From: Yamagishiella unicocca
Taxonomy: Eukaryota; Chlorophyta; Chlorophyceae; Chlamydomonadales; Volvocaceae
DNA: 64,000 bases
Direction: 5' to 3'
Assembly: GCA_003116995.1 (NCBI GenBank)
Contig: BDSL01000174.1
Location: 31,001-95,000, forward strand
In this document: in pieces, positions 1 through 11,506 of the stretch
Position numbering within the stretch: the stretch's first letter is position 1
How the letters are laid out: each line of letters begins with the position of its first letter
Made by a program: the position numbers and the translations under genes
The notes under the pieces: model-generated
The model's database searches: none
What the model saw: the letters and a program-made list of their open reading frames with translations, nothing else
What the model was told of the DNA's origin: nothing

Positions 1-145
1 GCACATCGTGTACATGTGAGCGCGCGCGTGGACGGTCTTCCTAACCACCGCCAACTGCATACGCTTCCCACGCCGTGTAACTGGGTATTTTTTGCACCCC
101 CCTTGCCCCGTCCTATTTTGTACCCCCCCCCCCCCGGCCCCGCAG
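1..145 (+). other. Intron of the SAC phosphatase gene (upstream exons lie outside the window)
   Basis: No coding frame is supported here. The stretch ends in a long C-rich pyrimidine tract and a CAG acceptor at 143-145, directly in front of the first visible phosphatase exon. Bases about 70-100 carry a copy of the short dispersed element built around GTGTAACTGGGT that recurs in other introns of this window. Confidence 0.6.
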
Positions 146-3100
146 CCCCTGGGATTTCTCCAAGCACGCCAAGCAGAGCGGCTCCAACCTGCTGAGCGAG
201 ATCGCCGCCATCACCCGCCTGGCGCTGGACATGACGGGGCTGTTCGTACACAACCCGGCGGCGCCGGCGGCGCAGCGGCCGGCGGCCGCACCGCTGCCGG
301 CGGGGCCGGCTTCGCCGCTGCGCGGCGTCAGCGGCGGCGGCGGCGCCGCCGCCAGGTCCAGTCGTACTGGCGCGACGGGGCTGCGGCGCGCCGCCGGCGA
401 CGGCGGGAGCACCATGCACCTGGCGGCCGCGGCGGAGGCCGCCGCCGCCGCCGTACGAGCGCGCAACGTCGCCGTCAACACCGCGTCGCTGACGGGACTC
501 CGCAGCTTCGACGGCAGCGGCGCCGCCGCCGATGGCGGCGTTGGCAGCGGCGATTACACTTCCCTAATCACCAGCCGCGGCTCTGGCCGCGCGAATCTCC
601 ACAGCCACTCCCACGCCTTTAGCCGCATCTCCAGCAGCGCCGGCGGCGCCGGCGGCGCACGTGGCGGCGCCGCCGGCGCCGCCGGCGGCGGCGGCGGCAG
701 CCTGAACGCGGTGCAGTGGCAGTCCGGTGTGCTGCGGACCAACTGCATTGACTGTCTGGACCGAACCAACGTGGCCCAGTACGCCTTCGGCCTGGTGTCC
801 TTCGGCCGGCAGCTGTACAAGCTGGGGCTGCACGACGTGCGGGACATCGACGCCGACAGCTCCGCCGCCTTCACGCTCATGGCGCTGTACGAGGCCATGG
901 GCCACGTGCTGAGCCTGCAGTACGGCGGAAGCGAGGCGCACACCATCTTCTTCCAGCGCAAGAAGGGCGAGTGGGAGGCCGCCACGCAGTCCAAGGACAT
1001 CGTCACGTCAATTAAGTGAGGCGGCGGGGGCGGGGGAGGGGACGGCGACGGCGGGGGGGCGGCCGGCGGCGGCGGCGGGGAGATGAAGGGGAGACCGGGG
1101 GGCGGGAGAAGGGGGGAAGACTGACAATACACATACACAGCAGCTGCTTTTTGGCAAGTGGTAAGGAGCTGGGGGAGGGTTTGGGGAGGAGCGCGGAAAG
1201 AGCCACCACCACAACAACCACCGTAACAACCACCGCAACAACCACCGCAACAACAACCACAACGACCACGAACCCAGCGCCCGTGCCCGCTGCCGCGCCT
1301 TCCTCGCAGGCGCCTCTACTCCAACACCTACACCGACGCCGAGAAGCAGGACGCCATCAACCTCTTCCTGGGCAACTTCGTGCCCCAGCCCAACCAGCCG
1401 CACCTCTGGCAGCTGGACACGGACCAGTACCTGCACTCCGAAACCACCCTGCGGCCCTCCCCCCCTGGACCCCACTCGCCGGCGCGGCGGGGCGCCCGCA
1501 GCCCCTCCGTGGACGACCTGCCCTCCTCGCCGCCGCGGCCCATGTCTCGCTCGTCCAGTGACCGGGTCTTCATACCGGTGGCGGCGCAGCCGAGAGGCTC
1601 GTCGGAGTGGACGGCGGCGGCGGCGGCAGCCGCCGCCGCCGCCGCCGCCGGACCGGCGCCTGACGGCGACGCTGGCTCGCCAGCGGCGTTCGCAACCATA
1701 GCCGCCAGGTCGAGTTACGGCGGCGGCGGCGGCGGCGCCGCCGCCGCCGCCATGTTCCCTGGACTGCCGCCCGAGGCATCGCCGCTGCCGCTGGACCTGT
1801 CGTCGGACGACGACGACGACGCCAGGTCTCGGTCGTACCACGAGCCAGGCAGCTCCGACGCCGGCGGCGGCAGCGGCGGCCCCTCCTCATCCTCCGCCGC
1901 CGCCTCCGCGCACTCCTCCGCCGCCATTCCCTTCCATCGAGCTCCCTCCAGCGGCAGCTTCCTCTCCAGCCTCCTCCCGTCCCTGAGCCGCGGCAGCTCT
2001 GCCAGCGGCGGCGGCGGCGGCGGCGGCGCGGGGGGGTTCTTCGAGCGCGTCGTGACGTCGCTGCTGCAGCCTGGCGGCGCCGGCGCGGCGGCTCGCTCCG
2101 CCGCCGCGGGCGTCGGCGGCGACGACGTGCCCGGCGGCGCCGCTGGTAGGCCAGCGAGGATTCTGGTTTCTTTCGACCAGGCGCTGGCGCAGGCGCCGAA
2201 CCAGGTGCGGGGGATGTGGGGGGTGCGGGGAGGTGTGGGGGGGTGCGGGGAGGTGTGGGGGGTTTCGAGGAAGACCCGTGGATGCCCGAAAAACCCGTTT
2301 AGAACGGACGTTTTGAGATGCATGCTGGAGAACTGGGTTGGGGATACTGGGGTGCGGGAAGGTGTGGGGGGTTGCGGGGAGGTGCGGGAGGGGGAGGTCG
2401 CTAGGGGCGGCGTCGACGGCAGGTGAGAGGGAGGCGCGGTGGGGAGTGTGTTAGGCATGAGAGAGAGCGTGCGTGGAGGGGTGCAGGTGGGCCGAGTGAA
2501 AGTGGTTGGGCCGGCCGGGTGTGTCGAGCGAAGGGTGGGGGAAGGGGGATGGGTGGAGAACATTGGATAAGGGTGCAGGACAGAGCCAGGGGGGGAGAGG
2601 TCGGGAAAGCGGGTGCTGTTCGGAGGGCAGTTGGTTCGAGGATAGGGCCAGGAAGGGAGGGGGGCGGGAGAGGGCGCGCCAATGGGGAAATCAAACGCGA
2701 TGGGGACGCCGGCCGACCCACCGACCGGCCGACCCACCGACCCACCGACCCACCCACCCGCAGGTGTGGCCCATCCTGCTTCATGGTGAGGAGGACAAGC
2801 AGGGCCGGTGGGCCGCCGTACAGTCCGCCTTCTCGTTCTTTTGGACGAGCAACACGGGTTCCGGAGCCGGGGAGGGTTCCGGCAGGAGCAACTACCAGCT
2901 GGACGACGCGCCCAGGTGCGTATGGGAGGGGTGGGGGTTGCAAGGTCGCTCCCAACGCTTCATAAACTCACGGCCGCACGCTGCGGGCCATCCCTGCCCA
3001 CCACACCCGGGGTCCCCCACCCCCCGCGTCGTCTCGCCGTAGCCGCTTTAGCTTAGCCGCCAAAGGTCATATTACGACCTTCGGCTTTCGTATCCCCAAC

Positions 3101-5457
3101 CCAGTTCTCCAGCATGCATCTCAAAACGTCTGTTCTAAACGGTTTTTTCGGGCATCCACGGGTCTCCCTCGAAACCCCCCGCGTCACAAGCTTATGCACC
3201 AGCTACACTTCCCGTGTCGAGTAACCGGTTCTTTTCTGCATCCCCCCGTGGACTCCCCCCCCTCCCGTCAGGCCCCGGATGCGCCCGCCGCCCAGCACCC
3301 CTGTCACCGCCCGCTTCGCCTCCCCCGCCTCGCCCCTTGGGGGCCGCTCGCCCCCGCTCTCCACCCTGCCCTCCGGCCTCACATCGCTGCCCATGTCGCC
3401 CGAGCCCTCGCGGCACGGCGGCACCGCCAACAGCAGCGGCGGCGGCACCGCCGTCGTACCCCGTACGGTGACGGCGGGCACAGAGGGCGGCGTCAGCGTG
3501 CTCAGCGAAGCGTCGCCTCGAACCGTCGCGTCGGTGGCCGCCGCCATCGTCGCCGCCGCCGGCGCCGCCGCCGCCGCCGCCGGCGCGGAGGGCAGCCGTG
3601 TACGACACCTGGGTCAGGTTTTGGAGGTCATGGTGGACGTGGATCACACGGACGAGCATCACGGTCATGATACGACATGCCGTACCGTTGCGGACACCAT
3701 CCCGGCGCTCGGCGGCAATATGGCCGACAGCGTCGGCGGCGCCACTGACGCCGCTGGCGGGGCCGGGGGCGGCGGCGCCGGCGGCGGCGACGACGACGAC
3801 GACGGGGCGTACTACTACTCCGCCGCCGACGCGGAGGCGGCGGCGGCGGGGCAGGTGGACGGCGCAGGCGGCGGTGTACGGCAGGGTGTACGGACGGTCG
3901 CGCAGATGCTGGGGAGCGCGCTGCTGAGTCCAACCGCCACGGGCGGCGGTGGAAAGCCGGTACGAAGCAAGGGTCATGGCCTGGCTGCTTGAGACAGGGG
4001 GACTTGGAGGAGGGGCCTGGGGGCTGGCTGCGAGGCCGCTCAAGAGGGCGGCAAGGGGTGGCTGGAGTGGGGAGGCGTGGAGAAGCAAGATTGGCTGGCA
4101 GGATCACCAAGCACTTCCCAGCGGCTTTGAACCTGAAACCACGACAAAGCCTACAACCCTGTAACCCTGTAACCACGACAAACCCTAAAACCCTAGAACC
4201 CTAAACCCCTGCTGAAGCCCTAGAACCCTAGAACCCTAACAACACCCCCCCCACCGCAGGCCCCGGGCGCCCCCTCCGCCATCCCCGTGCTCAACGACTT
4301 CATCGAGGTGGCGGGGCCGGGGGGCCTGGGCTCCGACTGGAGGTCGCTGGCGGACGAGTACACACTGGACCCGGCGCTCAGGCGCAGAGCGGCGGCGGAG
4401 GCGGCGGCGCGGGCCCGCGAGGAGGCACGGCAGCGGTGGGGGCAAAGGGAGGGGACAGGAGGGGCGGGCGGGGAGAGGTTGAGGGGGCTTGGTGGCAGGG
4501 TTGCCAAGTACGGCAGCAGCGGAGGGGCTCTGCCGGCTGAGTCCCCACACTACGGTAGCTGGCGACCTCTAGACCCCACGTGTCCGAAACGTCCTCTCTC
4601 TCTCTCTCTCTTTCACTGTCACTCTCTTTCTCTGTCGCTCTCTTTCTCTCACACACTCTCTCTGCCACTCTCTATAGCACGATACGACACCATGTCACTC
4701 TCCGGCGCCTCACCAGCGCATCGATTTCGCGTACCTGCACCCTCGCGTGACCCGCACTCGTGTCGCCCGCGCCCCGCCCCTCAGGAAGCTGCTGACCGCC
4801 GGGCTTGAGGTGAGCGACATGCTGGCCCTAGGGCTGGAGGACCTGGGCCTCAACTGGGAGCTGCAGCCCTGGTGGTCGCTGGAGCCCAGACCCAGGTACA
4901 TCCCCCGACCCTACGAGCCGCACCCCAGCCGCCTACGTGCCGCGGGGGCCGCGCAGCGGCGGGAGCAGGAGCAGCGGCGGGAGCGGCAACAGCAGCGTGA
5001 ACGGGAGGGGAGCGAGCGGGAGCGGCGGGAGAGGGAGCTGTGGGAGCGGGAGGGGAGGAGACGGGCGCGGGAGGAGGAGCAAGAGGAGGAGGAGGGGGAG
5101 GGCGGTGTGCGGTGGGATGGGCGGAAGGAAGACGAGCAGGAGCTGGCGTCCGTAACCCAGGGCGGGGAGGAGGCGGGAGGGGGAGGGGGAACGGAGGAGC
5201 ACGTGGCGGCGGCGGCGCCGCCGCCGCCGCTGGACGCGTCGTACATGCCGTACGTCGAGCCGCCGCTGCGCGCTCTGCATGAGAAGCAGCAAGTGGAGCA
5301 CATGGCCTTTTTGCACTTCGAGGTGGCGCAGCTGCACGCGAGGGCAAAGTTCGGCGACTTCCTCAACTCCATCTCCGTGCCGTACGGGTTGTACGGCGAG
5401 GAGCGCCACCGAGACCTGGCCACGTACGGGGCGCACTGCTACATCGAGCGGCTGTGA
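146..5457 (+). CDS. SAC-domain phosphoinositide phosphatase, FIG4/plant SAC group (5'-partial)
   Basis: Predicted lipid phosphatase that removes phosphate from phosphoinositides; relatives in the FIG4/plant SAC group act on PI(3,5)P2 at endolysosomal or vacuolar membranes. Visible exons: 146-1015, 1310-2204, 2764-2915, 3272-3959, 4260-about 4435, 4717-5457. The catalytic CX5R(T) signature NCIDCLDRTN is encoded at 741-770, preceded by SGVLRT as in the family. The conserved follow-on YSNTYTDAEKQDAINLFLG lies at the start of the second exon. Long Gly/Ala/Ser runs interrupt the conserved blocks, as is common in volvocine proteins. The C-terminus holds an Arg/Glu-rich stretch (about 4965-5100) and ends GAHCYIERL-stop. 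Splice phases agree at every junction except the last intron, where GT at 4436 leaves phase 2 but the acceptors at 4677 and 4716 open in phase 0. A GC donor at about 4420 or a sequence error could explain this. The N-terminal half of the protein is outside the window. Family assignment is strong; the FIG4/SAC subgroup is inferred from the motif neighbourhood. Confidence 0.88.
2258..2346 (+). repeat. Intronic repeat, arm 1 of an inverted pair
   Basis: About 88 bases starting GGGGTTTCGAGGAAGACCCG and running to GGGTTGGGGATAC. A near-identical copy lies in opposite orientation at 3091-3180, in the next intron, so the pair brackets exon 2764-2915 of the phosphatase gene. Weaker related stretches containing GAGGAAGACCCGTGGATG occur at 16501-16575 in a purH intron. 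Confidence 0.8.
3091..3180 (-). repeat. Intronic repeat, arm 2 of the inverted pair
   Basis: Reverse complement of 2258-2346, with only a few mismatches over about 88 bases. It sits just upstream of a copy of the dispersed GTAACCGG element (3195-3235), which in turn precedes the exon beginning at 3272. Confidence 0.8.
3195..3235 (+). repeat. Dispersed intronic GTAACCGG element, representative copy
   Basis: Contains CACCAGCTACACTTCCC then GTCGAGTAACCGGTTCTTTT. Related copies are at 70-100, 10392-10412, 13107-13132, 19303-19345, 30299-30345, 49801-49835 and 52112-52152 (+), and at 10106-10136, 15832-15860, 20225-20268, 41627-41676, 51543-51590 and 53118-53160 (-). Most lie in introns, several just before the acceptor. 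Confidence 0.65.
4140..4245 (+). repeat. Degenerate interstitial telomere-like repeats
   Basis: An intronic tract of CCCTGTAA, CCCTAAAA, CCCTAGAA and CCCTAAAC units, roughly ten in a row with drift. CCCTAAAA is the complement of the TTTTAGGG telomere unit of Chlamydomonas-type algae. The tract lies inside the intron between exons ending 3959 and starting 4260. Confidence 0.6.
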
Positions 5458-5600
5458 GGGGGCAGGGAGGGGGCAGGGAGGGGGTTGCAAGGGGGCAGGG
5501 AGGGGGCAGGGAGGGGGTTGCTAGGGGGCAGGGAGGGCGGTGCAAGGGGGCAGGGAGGGGGCGGGGGGGGGGGTTGCAAGGGGGCTGTGAGGGGGCAGGG
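5458..5600 (+). repeat. G-rich minisatellite after the phosphatase stop codon
   Basis: Imperfect tandem units of GGGGGCAGGGAGG, about ten copies, beginning one base after the stop codon. It would lie in the 3' untranslated region. Confidence 0.8.
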
Positions 5601-8324
5601 GGGTGCGGCGGCGAGGAGCCGGGAAGCACACGACCATGAGCGATTGAATCGATGAGTCCATCCACACATGCGGCACCGTGCGTGGGTGTTACTTGGGTGT
5701 CTTTGGTGCTGTGGCGCCTGGTCGTATTAGGGCTTGCATACCTGCATCGTTGCGTTGCCAGGTAGACGTTTCAGTGCGAGAAGGCCTGCTGGCTTCACGT
5801 GGTGAGGCGGGAGCAGCAGAATGTAAAGTAACCCACCCGGATCCATCGGTTTGTCGGCCGTGGATTCGCGGATTCTCTTATAACCCACCCGGATCCATTC
5901 CGGATCCATTCCGTGCCGCTTGATGTGCCGCCGAAAACGGGCATCCGTGCGGATCACGTGTTCACAACAGCAGGGCGAGGGGAGCGCGACGTGGCGGATG
6001 CATCGCACACGACACTCGGCAGCGGCAGGGAAAGTGACACTGCGTTCTAGGACAGCGCGGCTGAGCGCCTAGCCATGGTGGTGAGGCGGCAAAGCTGTGC
6101 GGGGCTGAGCCACCATGGACGCCGGGACGACGACAAGAGGGTGCGCGTTTTGGTTGCATGCGAGCTGCAGGGCTGCGCGCTGCTGCGTTTGGCCCTGCTG
6201 GTTGCGGGCGAGACACATAACCCTGGTTGCCAGCTTGCCGTTGTCCGCAGCAGCACCCCATTCGCTCCGCCTAGACAGCAGCCGGGGTCCCTCGAGGATG
6301 CATCGAGGCGCCGTCAAACACGCCTGGGACAGCTTTATTCGCTCCGCAGGTCCAATGTGAATGCCGTTGAAAAAAACGGAATGCAAGCCTAAATCAATCA
6401 GCCCGTGTCGGGCCCGATGAGGGTTCAGATCGTGTCGATGTTCCTCAACCGCTGACACCCAGAAGCCGTAGTAGCGCTAACGATTACAGTAGCGGTAGTA
6501 TCAGAGCAGGTAGAGCCATCGAGCACATCGCCTTCGCGCATACATTGCGACGAACGGGTTTGAGAGCTACAGTTCGCCTTTACCACCTGTCAGACTGCTG
6601 CACGGGCCCTCAAGAGGCTGCTCAGGCCATCGCGCTGCACACACACACACGCGCACACATACATGCCGCGATGTAAAAAGGCCTATGTCAGCCAGCATGA
6701 CGCCAGCCGCTTTATTTCGGCGGCGGCAAGGTGAACCTTGGGGCGCCATGAGGGGGCGGGACGCATCGCCCGAGCCTGGCATGGCGGTCCGCAACACCCT
6801 GTGCAGCTGCTCGTCACCCCCACGCGCCTCCAACTCTCTCTTGTACGGCGCAGTGCGACAAGCACAGTACGACACTAACATGCCCAAATCGCTGTAACAG
6901 CGCCGGGGCCAGCTACCCGCGATAGCCCCGCGCGCCCATCCACTGAGGGGGTCGCTCAGGAGTCACCAATGTACGACAAAACACGCACAGCAGCGCCGAC
7001 GTACGGCACAACGCCTACAGACAGCCATTTACGCATTATACCAGCGGCGCCAGTGCACGAGGGCGCATCATTGCAGGAAGCAGATCCGGACGGGCGGCCG
7101 GTCCGCGCCAGGGAAGAGGGATGCAACGTAAACAATTCAGGGCGGGTTAGGAACTCTCCGGCGCCCGTCTGCTGGTGTCGCCGTGTACACATCAGGTACC
7201 CGTACATCACGTAAGGCCCTCTTTATTTTCGCGCAATCAACCCCACGGCCCGGTATACTCAGGCGTCAAGCAGGGTCCAGGAACTCCCTCTGTCTCTCCT
7301 TCGCACACAACCACACTTCGAGCTCGTGTGGAGCTGGTTTGGGACCCGAGTGGCCTCTTGTCGCATCCCTTCCTTCCATCATCCCTGCCTTGGTGTTAAT
7401 ATTGACACGCATCAGGCAGCACGTTCAAAAAGACGCGAGAGACCAGGCGCCGCACCACGGGTGGTAGCGCGGGTGAGACCAGCACACAAGACGCAACAGC
7501 TGGCGAACTTGAAACCCCAACCCCCCCAATTTTCCGCACGCGCGACTGGCCGTAAGCGACATGGATTGGCTGCGTTGGCAGCTGAGAGGCACAAATTAAT
7601 GTTCGCGTTCGCCTTGCCGCAACATACATATCGCGGCAGCCAGCCAGCCACACACAATACCGGTAGTAACACGCACCGTTTCATACGCACGCAGACACCA
7701 CACAGGCGCTCGACGGAACGGGTCACGGCCGCTGCATCGCCACTTTCACGATGACTCTGGCGCCTCTAGAGAACAAAGTACACCCACGCACACGTCCGAA
7801 GCTTGCGCTGAAAACTGCAGGCACCGACTGCCGGCGTGCAGCGGCTCACGCGGCTGGGTCGCGAGTTGCCGAGGGCCCCAGCAGGTCCTGCCGCCGGTGC
7901 CCCCTAAGAAACGAGCGGAGACAACCCGAGCGGGAACGATAAAATCCACCCATCCTCCCATCCATTCATCCATCCATCAATCAATCCATGACCTAAGCAG
8001 TAAATATGATATATAAGCAGCATTTAGCGGCCTGGCTGAGGAGGGTCCTCGACGTAAACCGCCCGCCCCGCCCCATCTGCTATCCCCCGCAGAGGTCCGT
8101 TATTTGTCAGGCACCCGCTGAGCCCGCGAGGGGTCCCGGCCTCAGAGAGTCAGGACGGGGCGGCGGGTGGGGGCGGGTGGGGGATACCATGTCCGCGGAT
8201 GGCGGGATTGGCGATAGCGGCAGCGGCACTGGTATCCCCCCTCCCCCCCCCTTCCCCCCCCCTCCCCCTCTCCCCCGCGCAACCGGTTCTTACGCCACCC
8301 CCTCCCTGCACCTGTACCCCCTCC
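5601..8324. other. Intergenic region and presumed 3' untranslated region, no gene recognised
   Basis: Only short ORFs without recognisable motifs are present. A TGTAA, the usual algal polyadenylation signal, occurs near 5823 and could end the phosphatase transcript. Bases 5860-5890 carry the motif CGCGGATTCTCTTATAACCC, also present at 10635-10660 and in part at 19976-19996. A weak copy of the SINE-like element (minus strand) may lie at 6470-6540. A CA microsatellite is at 6636-6662. Confidence 0.5.
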
Positions 8325-9169
8325 TCACCGCACCAGCCGCGACCCCACGCCGGCGCCACCAGCCCGCCCGCCGTCGCGCTCCGACCCGTGGGTCACCAAC
8401 TCGCCCTGGCAAGCGGTCCGCTGAGTCCCCGGCGCCCTGCTGGCCCCGGTATCCCTTTTCCGCATCGTGCCGGCCGCCGCCGCCGGCGGTGCCGCCGCCG
8501 CCGCCGCCGCTGCTGCTGCTGCTCGCGTAACCCCGAGCACCGCAGCCGCTGCTCCTGCGTCCGCGGAGGAGGGCGCAGGCGGGGAGTTCCTGGATCCCGG
8601 ATCCAGATCCGACATCGTGGACTGCAGCGTCGACGTCGCATCGCCGGTGAACGACGACGCGGGCGAGCGCTGCCGGCTGCTGTTGACGCCCACCGCGCTT
8701 GAGGTGGGGGTGGTTACGCCGGAGGAGGGGTACGAGGAGCGGGCTGACGGCATGGGCGGCAGCGGCGGCATTGGCGGCAGCGCGGGCAGCGCAAGGGGTA
8801 GTAGCCGAGTGACGCCCGAGCCAGCGGAGAAGGAGCTGCCGGGCGGAGACGTCGACGGTGGCGACGTCGAGACGGGCTTGGGGAGCGACGGCGACGGCGG
8901 CGGCGGCGCCAGGCCGCCTCTTCTGGCGGCGTCGGTGACGCTTGCGGGGAGCTCTTGCGCGCTGCTGGCGGGGCGGGAGAGGCGGCCGCCGGTGAAGGGG
9001 CACTGAGGGCCCCGGGCGGAGGCGGAGGGAACGCGGCCGCCGGCGCCGGGCGGACCGGCGGGCGAGGCGGGGGGTGCGGCGGGGGCCTCAGCTGCAGCTG
9101 GCGGCTGCTCGGACCGGCCAGTCTGGCCTCCTGCGGCCGGCTGCTGCGGCCCCTCCAGCTGCAGCAGCA

Positions 9170-9202
<33 letters not shown>

Positions 9203-11169
9203 GTTGCTTCACTCGGCTCTCCAGAGCCCACCTCGAGATGTCGTCGGCGTCACGCGGCAGCGGAGTGAAGGCCAGCTCCTGGGAGGGTTATGCGTTGGTC
9301 AGTGCAGCGGCTAGGGCAACAGCAGCAGCAGCAGCCTCCTGCAGCACGCCAAGCGGGACTGTGCGCCCCTTCTCATCACAATCCAACTCCTATTTTCCTA
9401 GCCCCCGACCCGCACGCGGTCGCGGCGGCCCCGCCCTTCCCCCCTCGGGCGTGCAGCCGCGGGCGGCGCTGCGTTGCGCACACGGAGAAAAACACACACG
9501 CGGTGCCCACCCCGCCCGCCCGCCCGTCCGCCGCCCCCTTTCTCACCTTGTATGGCCGGATCTTGGCCATCGCCTCCTTCATTAGCGCCTGCAGCACAGG
9601 ACGACGCAGAGATAACGTAAAACCACCGCCAGCCGCCATCCTTCCACCGACTGCATCCTTGCCGTACCGCACCATCAGCACATTTGCGGGTGCCTGTCTC
9701 ACCTCCGCACCCCCTGTGCCCTCTAGAGTACGACGCGCAGTGCAATTCCCAAACCCCGAACCCCGAACCCCGAACCCCGCGCTCCCGAACCCCGAACCCC
9801 GCGCTCCCGAACCCCGAACCCCGCGCTCCCAAAACCCGAACCCCGCGCTCCCAAAGCCCGAACCCCAACCCCCGCGCTCCCAAACCCTAACGCCCCCCGC
9901 CGCACCTCCGACAGGCCCAGGTCCTTCATGGCCTCCTCGAAGTGGGTCAGCCCCAGATCGAAGTCCTCGGGACTGAAGCCGTGCTGCTTGATGATGCGGA
10001 GGTGCGCGGTGCGCATGTGCCTGCTGGTGAAGGCCTGGTCGGTGGGGCTGAAGAGCCAGGTCATGAAGGAGGACTGCGCCGGAGTGGAGGGGAGAGAGCG
10101 AGGGAGGTGGCGAGAAGATCCGGTTACATGACACAGGAAACGGAGGGGCAGGGCGTGAGGGGGGAGAGAGGGAGAGAGGGGGAGGGCTACATCGACGGGC
10201 GGGGTAGGGCGGGGAGATGGCGGGGGCGGTGGTGAACATGTGGGCAGGCGACAGGAGCAGCAGGCAGGCGGGTTGGGTGGTGGGTATTGGCGGTGAGCTG
10301 ACAGATACCGGGTAGCCTTGGCGGCCGCATACATCGGCTTCTGTGGCCATCGTGTGCACAGCCGCACCCCCCCCCGCCCGCCCAACGTTCCCAATGCCGT
10401 GTAAACGGGTATTGGAATCGCCTGGTATCCATCCACCCGTGGCCCATTTTCAGCTCCAGGGAAGGTGGTGCCAGTCGCCCTGGCTCTCCCTCCCCTCCCA
10501 CTGCATGCTGTGCGGCGGAGGTCTCAACAGCCCCGACACGGGGGATACCCCCGCTCCCCTGCCCCCCACCCCCACCCCATGAACCCCATCCCCCCACCCC
10601 CACCCCCACCCCCACCCGCCACATCCGGCCGTCGGCCGCGGATTCGCGGATTCTCTTATAACCCCCCCCTCCCTATCGCCCAGGCCCTATCCCCCAGACC
10701 CTATCTCCCAGACCCTATTCCCAGGCCCCACTCCTCCGCCGCACCTGCTTAGCCCGCAGCGACACGATGTCGGTGCCCTGAAGGAACACCGCCAGCTGGG
10801 GATGAGGCCGGGGGAGCGGGGGAGGGAAGAAGCCCGTGAACGCAACAATGCATGGTGGCAGAGCCGGGGGCAGGGCGGCAGCCCAAGGCGAGAGGCGGAG
10901 CGGGCGGTCACCACTTGTGCATAGGTCCCCACTGCGCTGAGCTGCCAGACACCGCCAAGCAAAGCTGGGCTGCTTGCTTGCTGGGAGAGGCATGCCGGTG
11001 GTCCTGGGGGACCAAGGCTCCACGCTTAACTTGTCAGTTCGGTCTAAATCCCTTCAGCACGTACCCGTTTGTCGGCATATAGCTTGAGGCAGAAGGCCTC
11101 CACCACCCGCTTGACCATGTCCGCGCCGCCCACGCGATCGAGTAGCGTGCCCGTGGACGGAGCAGAGCG
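8325..11169 (-). CDS. Truncated (2/2) hemoglobin with long low-complexity C-terminal tail (5'-incomplete)
   Basis: Heme protein of the truncated-globin family. Minus-strand exons in transcript order: 11169-11065, 10795-10745, 10073-9906, 9588-9547, 9278-8325, all joining in phase 0. The first encodes TLLDRVGGADMVKRVVEAF, the family's A-B helix start. The second encodes LAVFLQGTDIVSLRAKQ (C-E region). The third encodes SRHMRTAHLRI with the proximal F8 histidine, followed by the G-H helices ending KDLGL. The distal pocket is unusual: the position normally held by Tyr B10 is Cys (EAFC instead of the usual FY), E7 aligns to Leu and E11 to Gln. After the globin fold the last exon adds 317 residues rich in Gln, Ala, Pro, Ser and Gly, including a poly-Gln run at about 9150-9205, with no known domain. 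In related algae such globins are implicated in NO or O2 chemistry; the function here is inferred. The start codon is not placed; a possible upstream exon is at 11507-11587. Confidence 0.85.
9745..9892 (+). repeat. Minisatellite in a globin-gene intron
   Basis: Tandem, slightly degenerate units combining CGAACCCCGAACCCCG with CGCTCC, period about 23 bases, roughly six units. It lies in the intron between the exons at 9547-9588 and 9906-10073. Confidence 0.85.
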
Positions 11170-11506
11170 CTGCGGGCAGGAGGGAGGTAGTGAGCCACAA
11201 GGCGGCAAATTCACGGTGGGTCTTAGTCATCGGGGCAGGGTACCTGGAAGCTAACGCTGACAGCCGAGCGGGCGTCGGAGTGTTGAGGAAAATACGAGTA
11301 TTACCAATTACCAAGCAGACGGCAGGTGGATGCGGAGAGCCTCTAAAGTAGCTTCCGGAGAGCTGCGTATGGATTTGGCCAATTTTGCGCAATGTCCATC
11401 AGCTATTACGCGACCGTGAGAATTCAATTTGATCGTAGTATTCAATGCCAAAAATGACCGGCTGGTGAAGATTGCGCCACGGGCGTCGGCAGCAGGCAAG
11501 GCGCAC

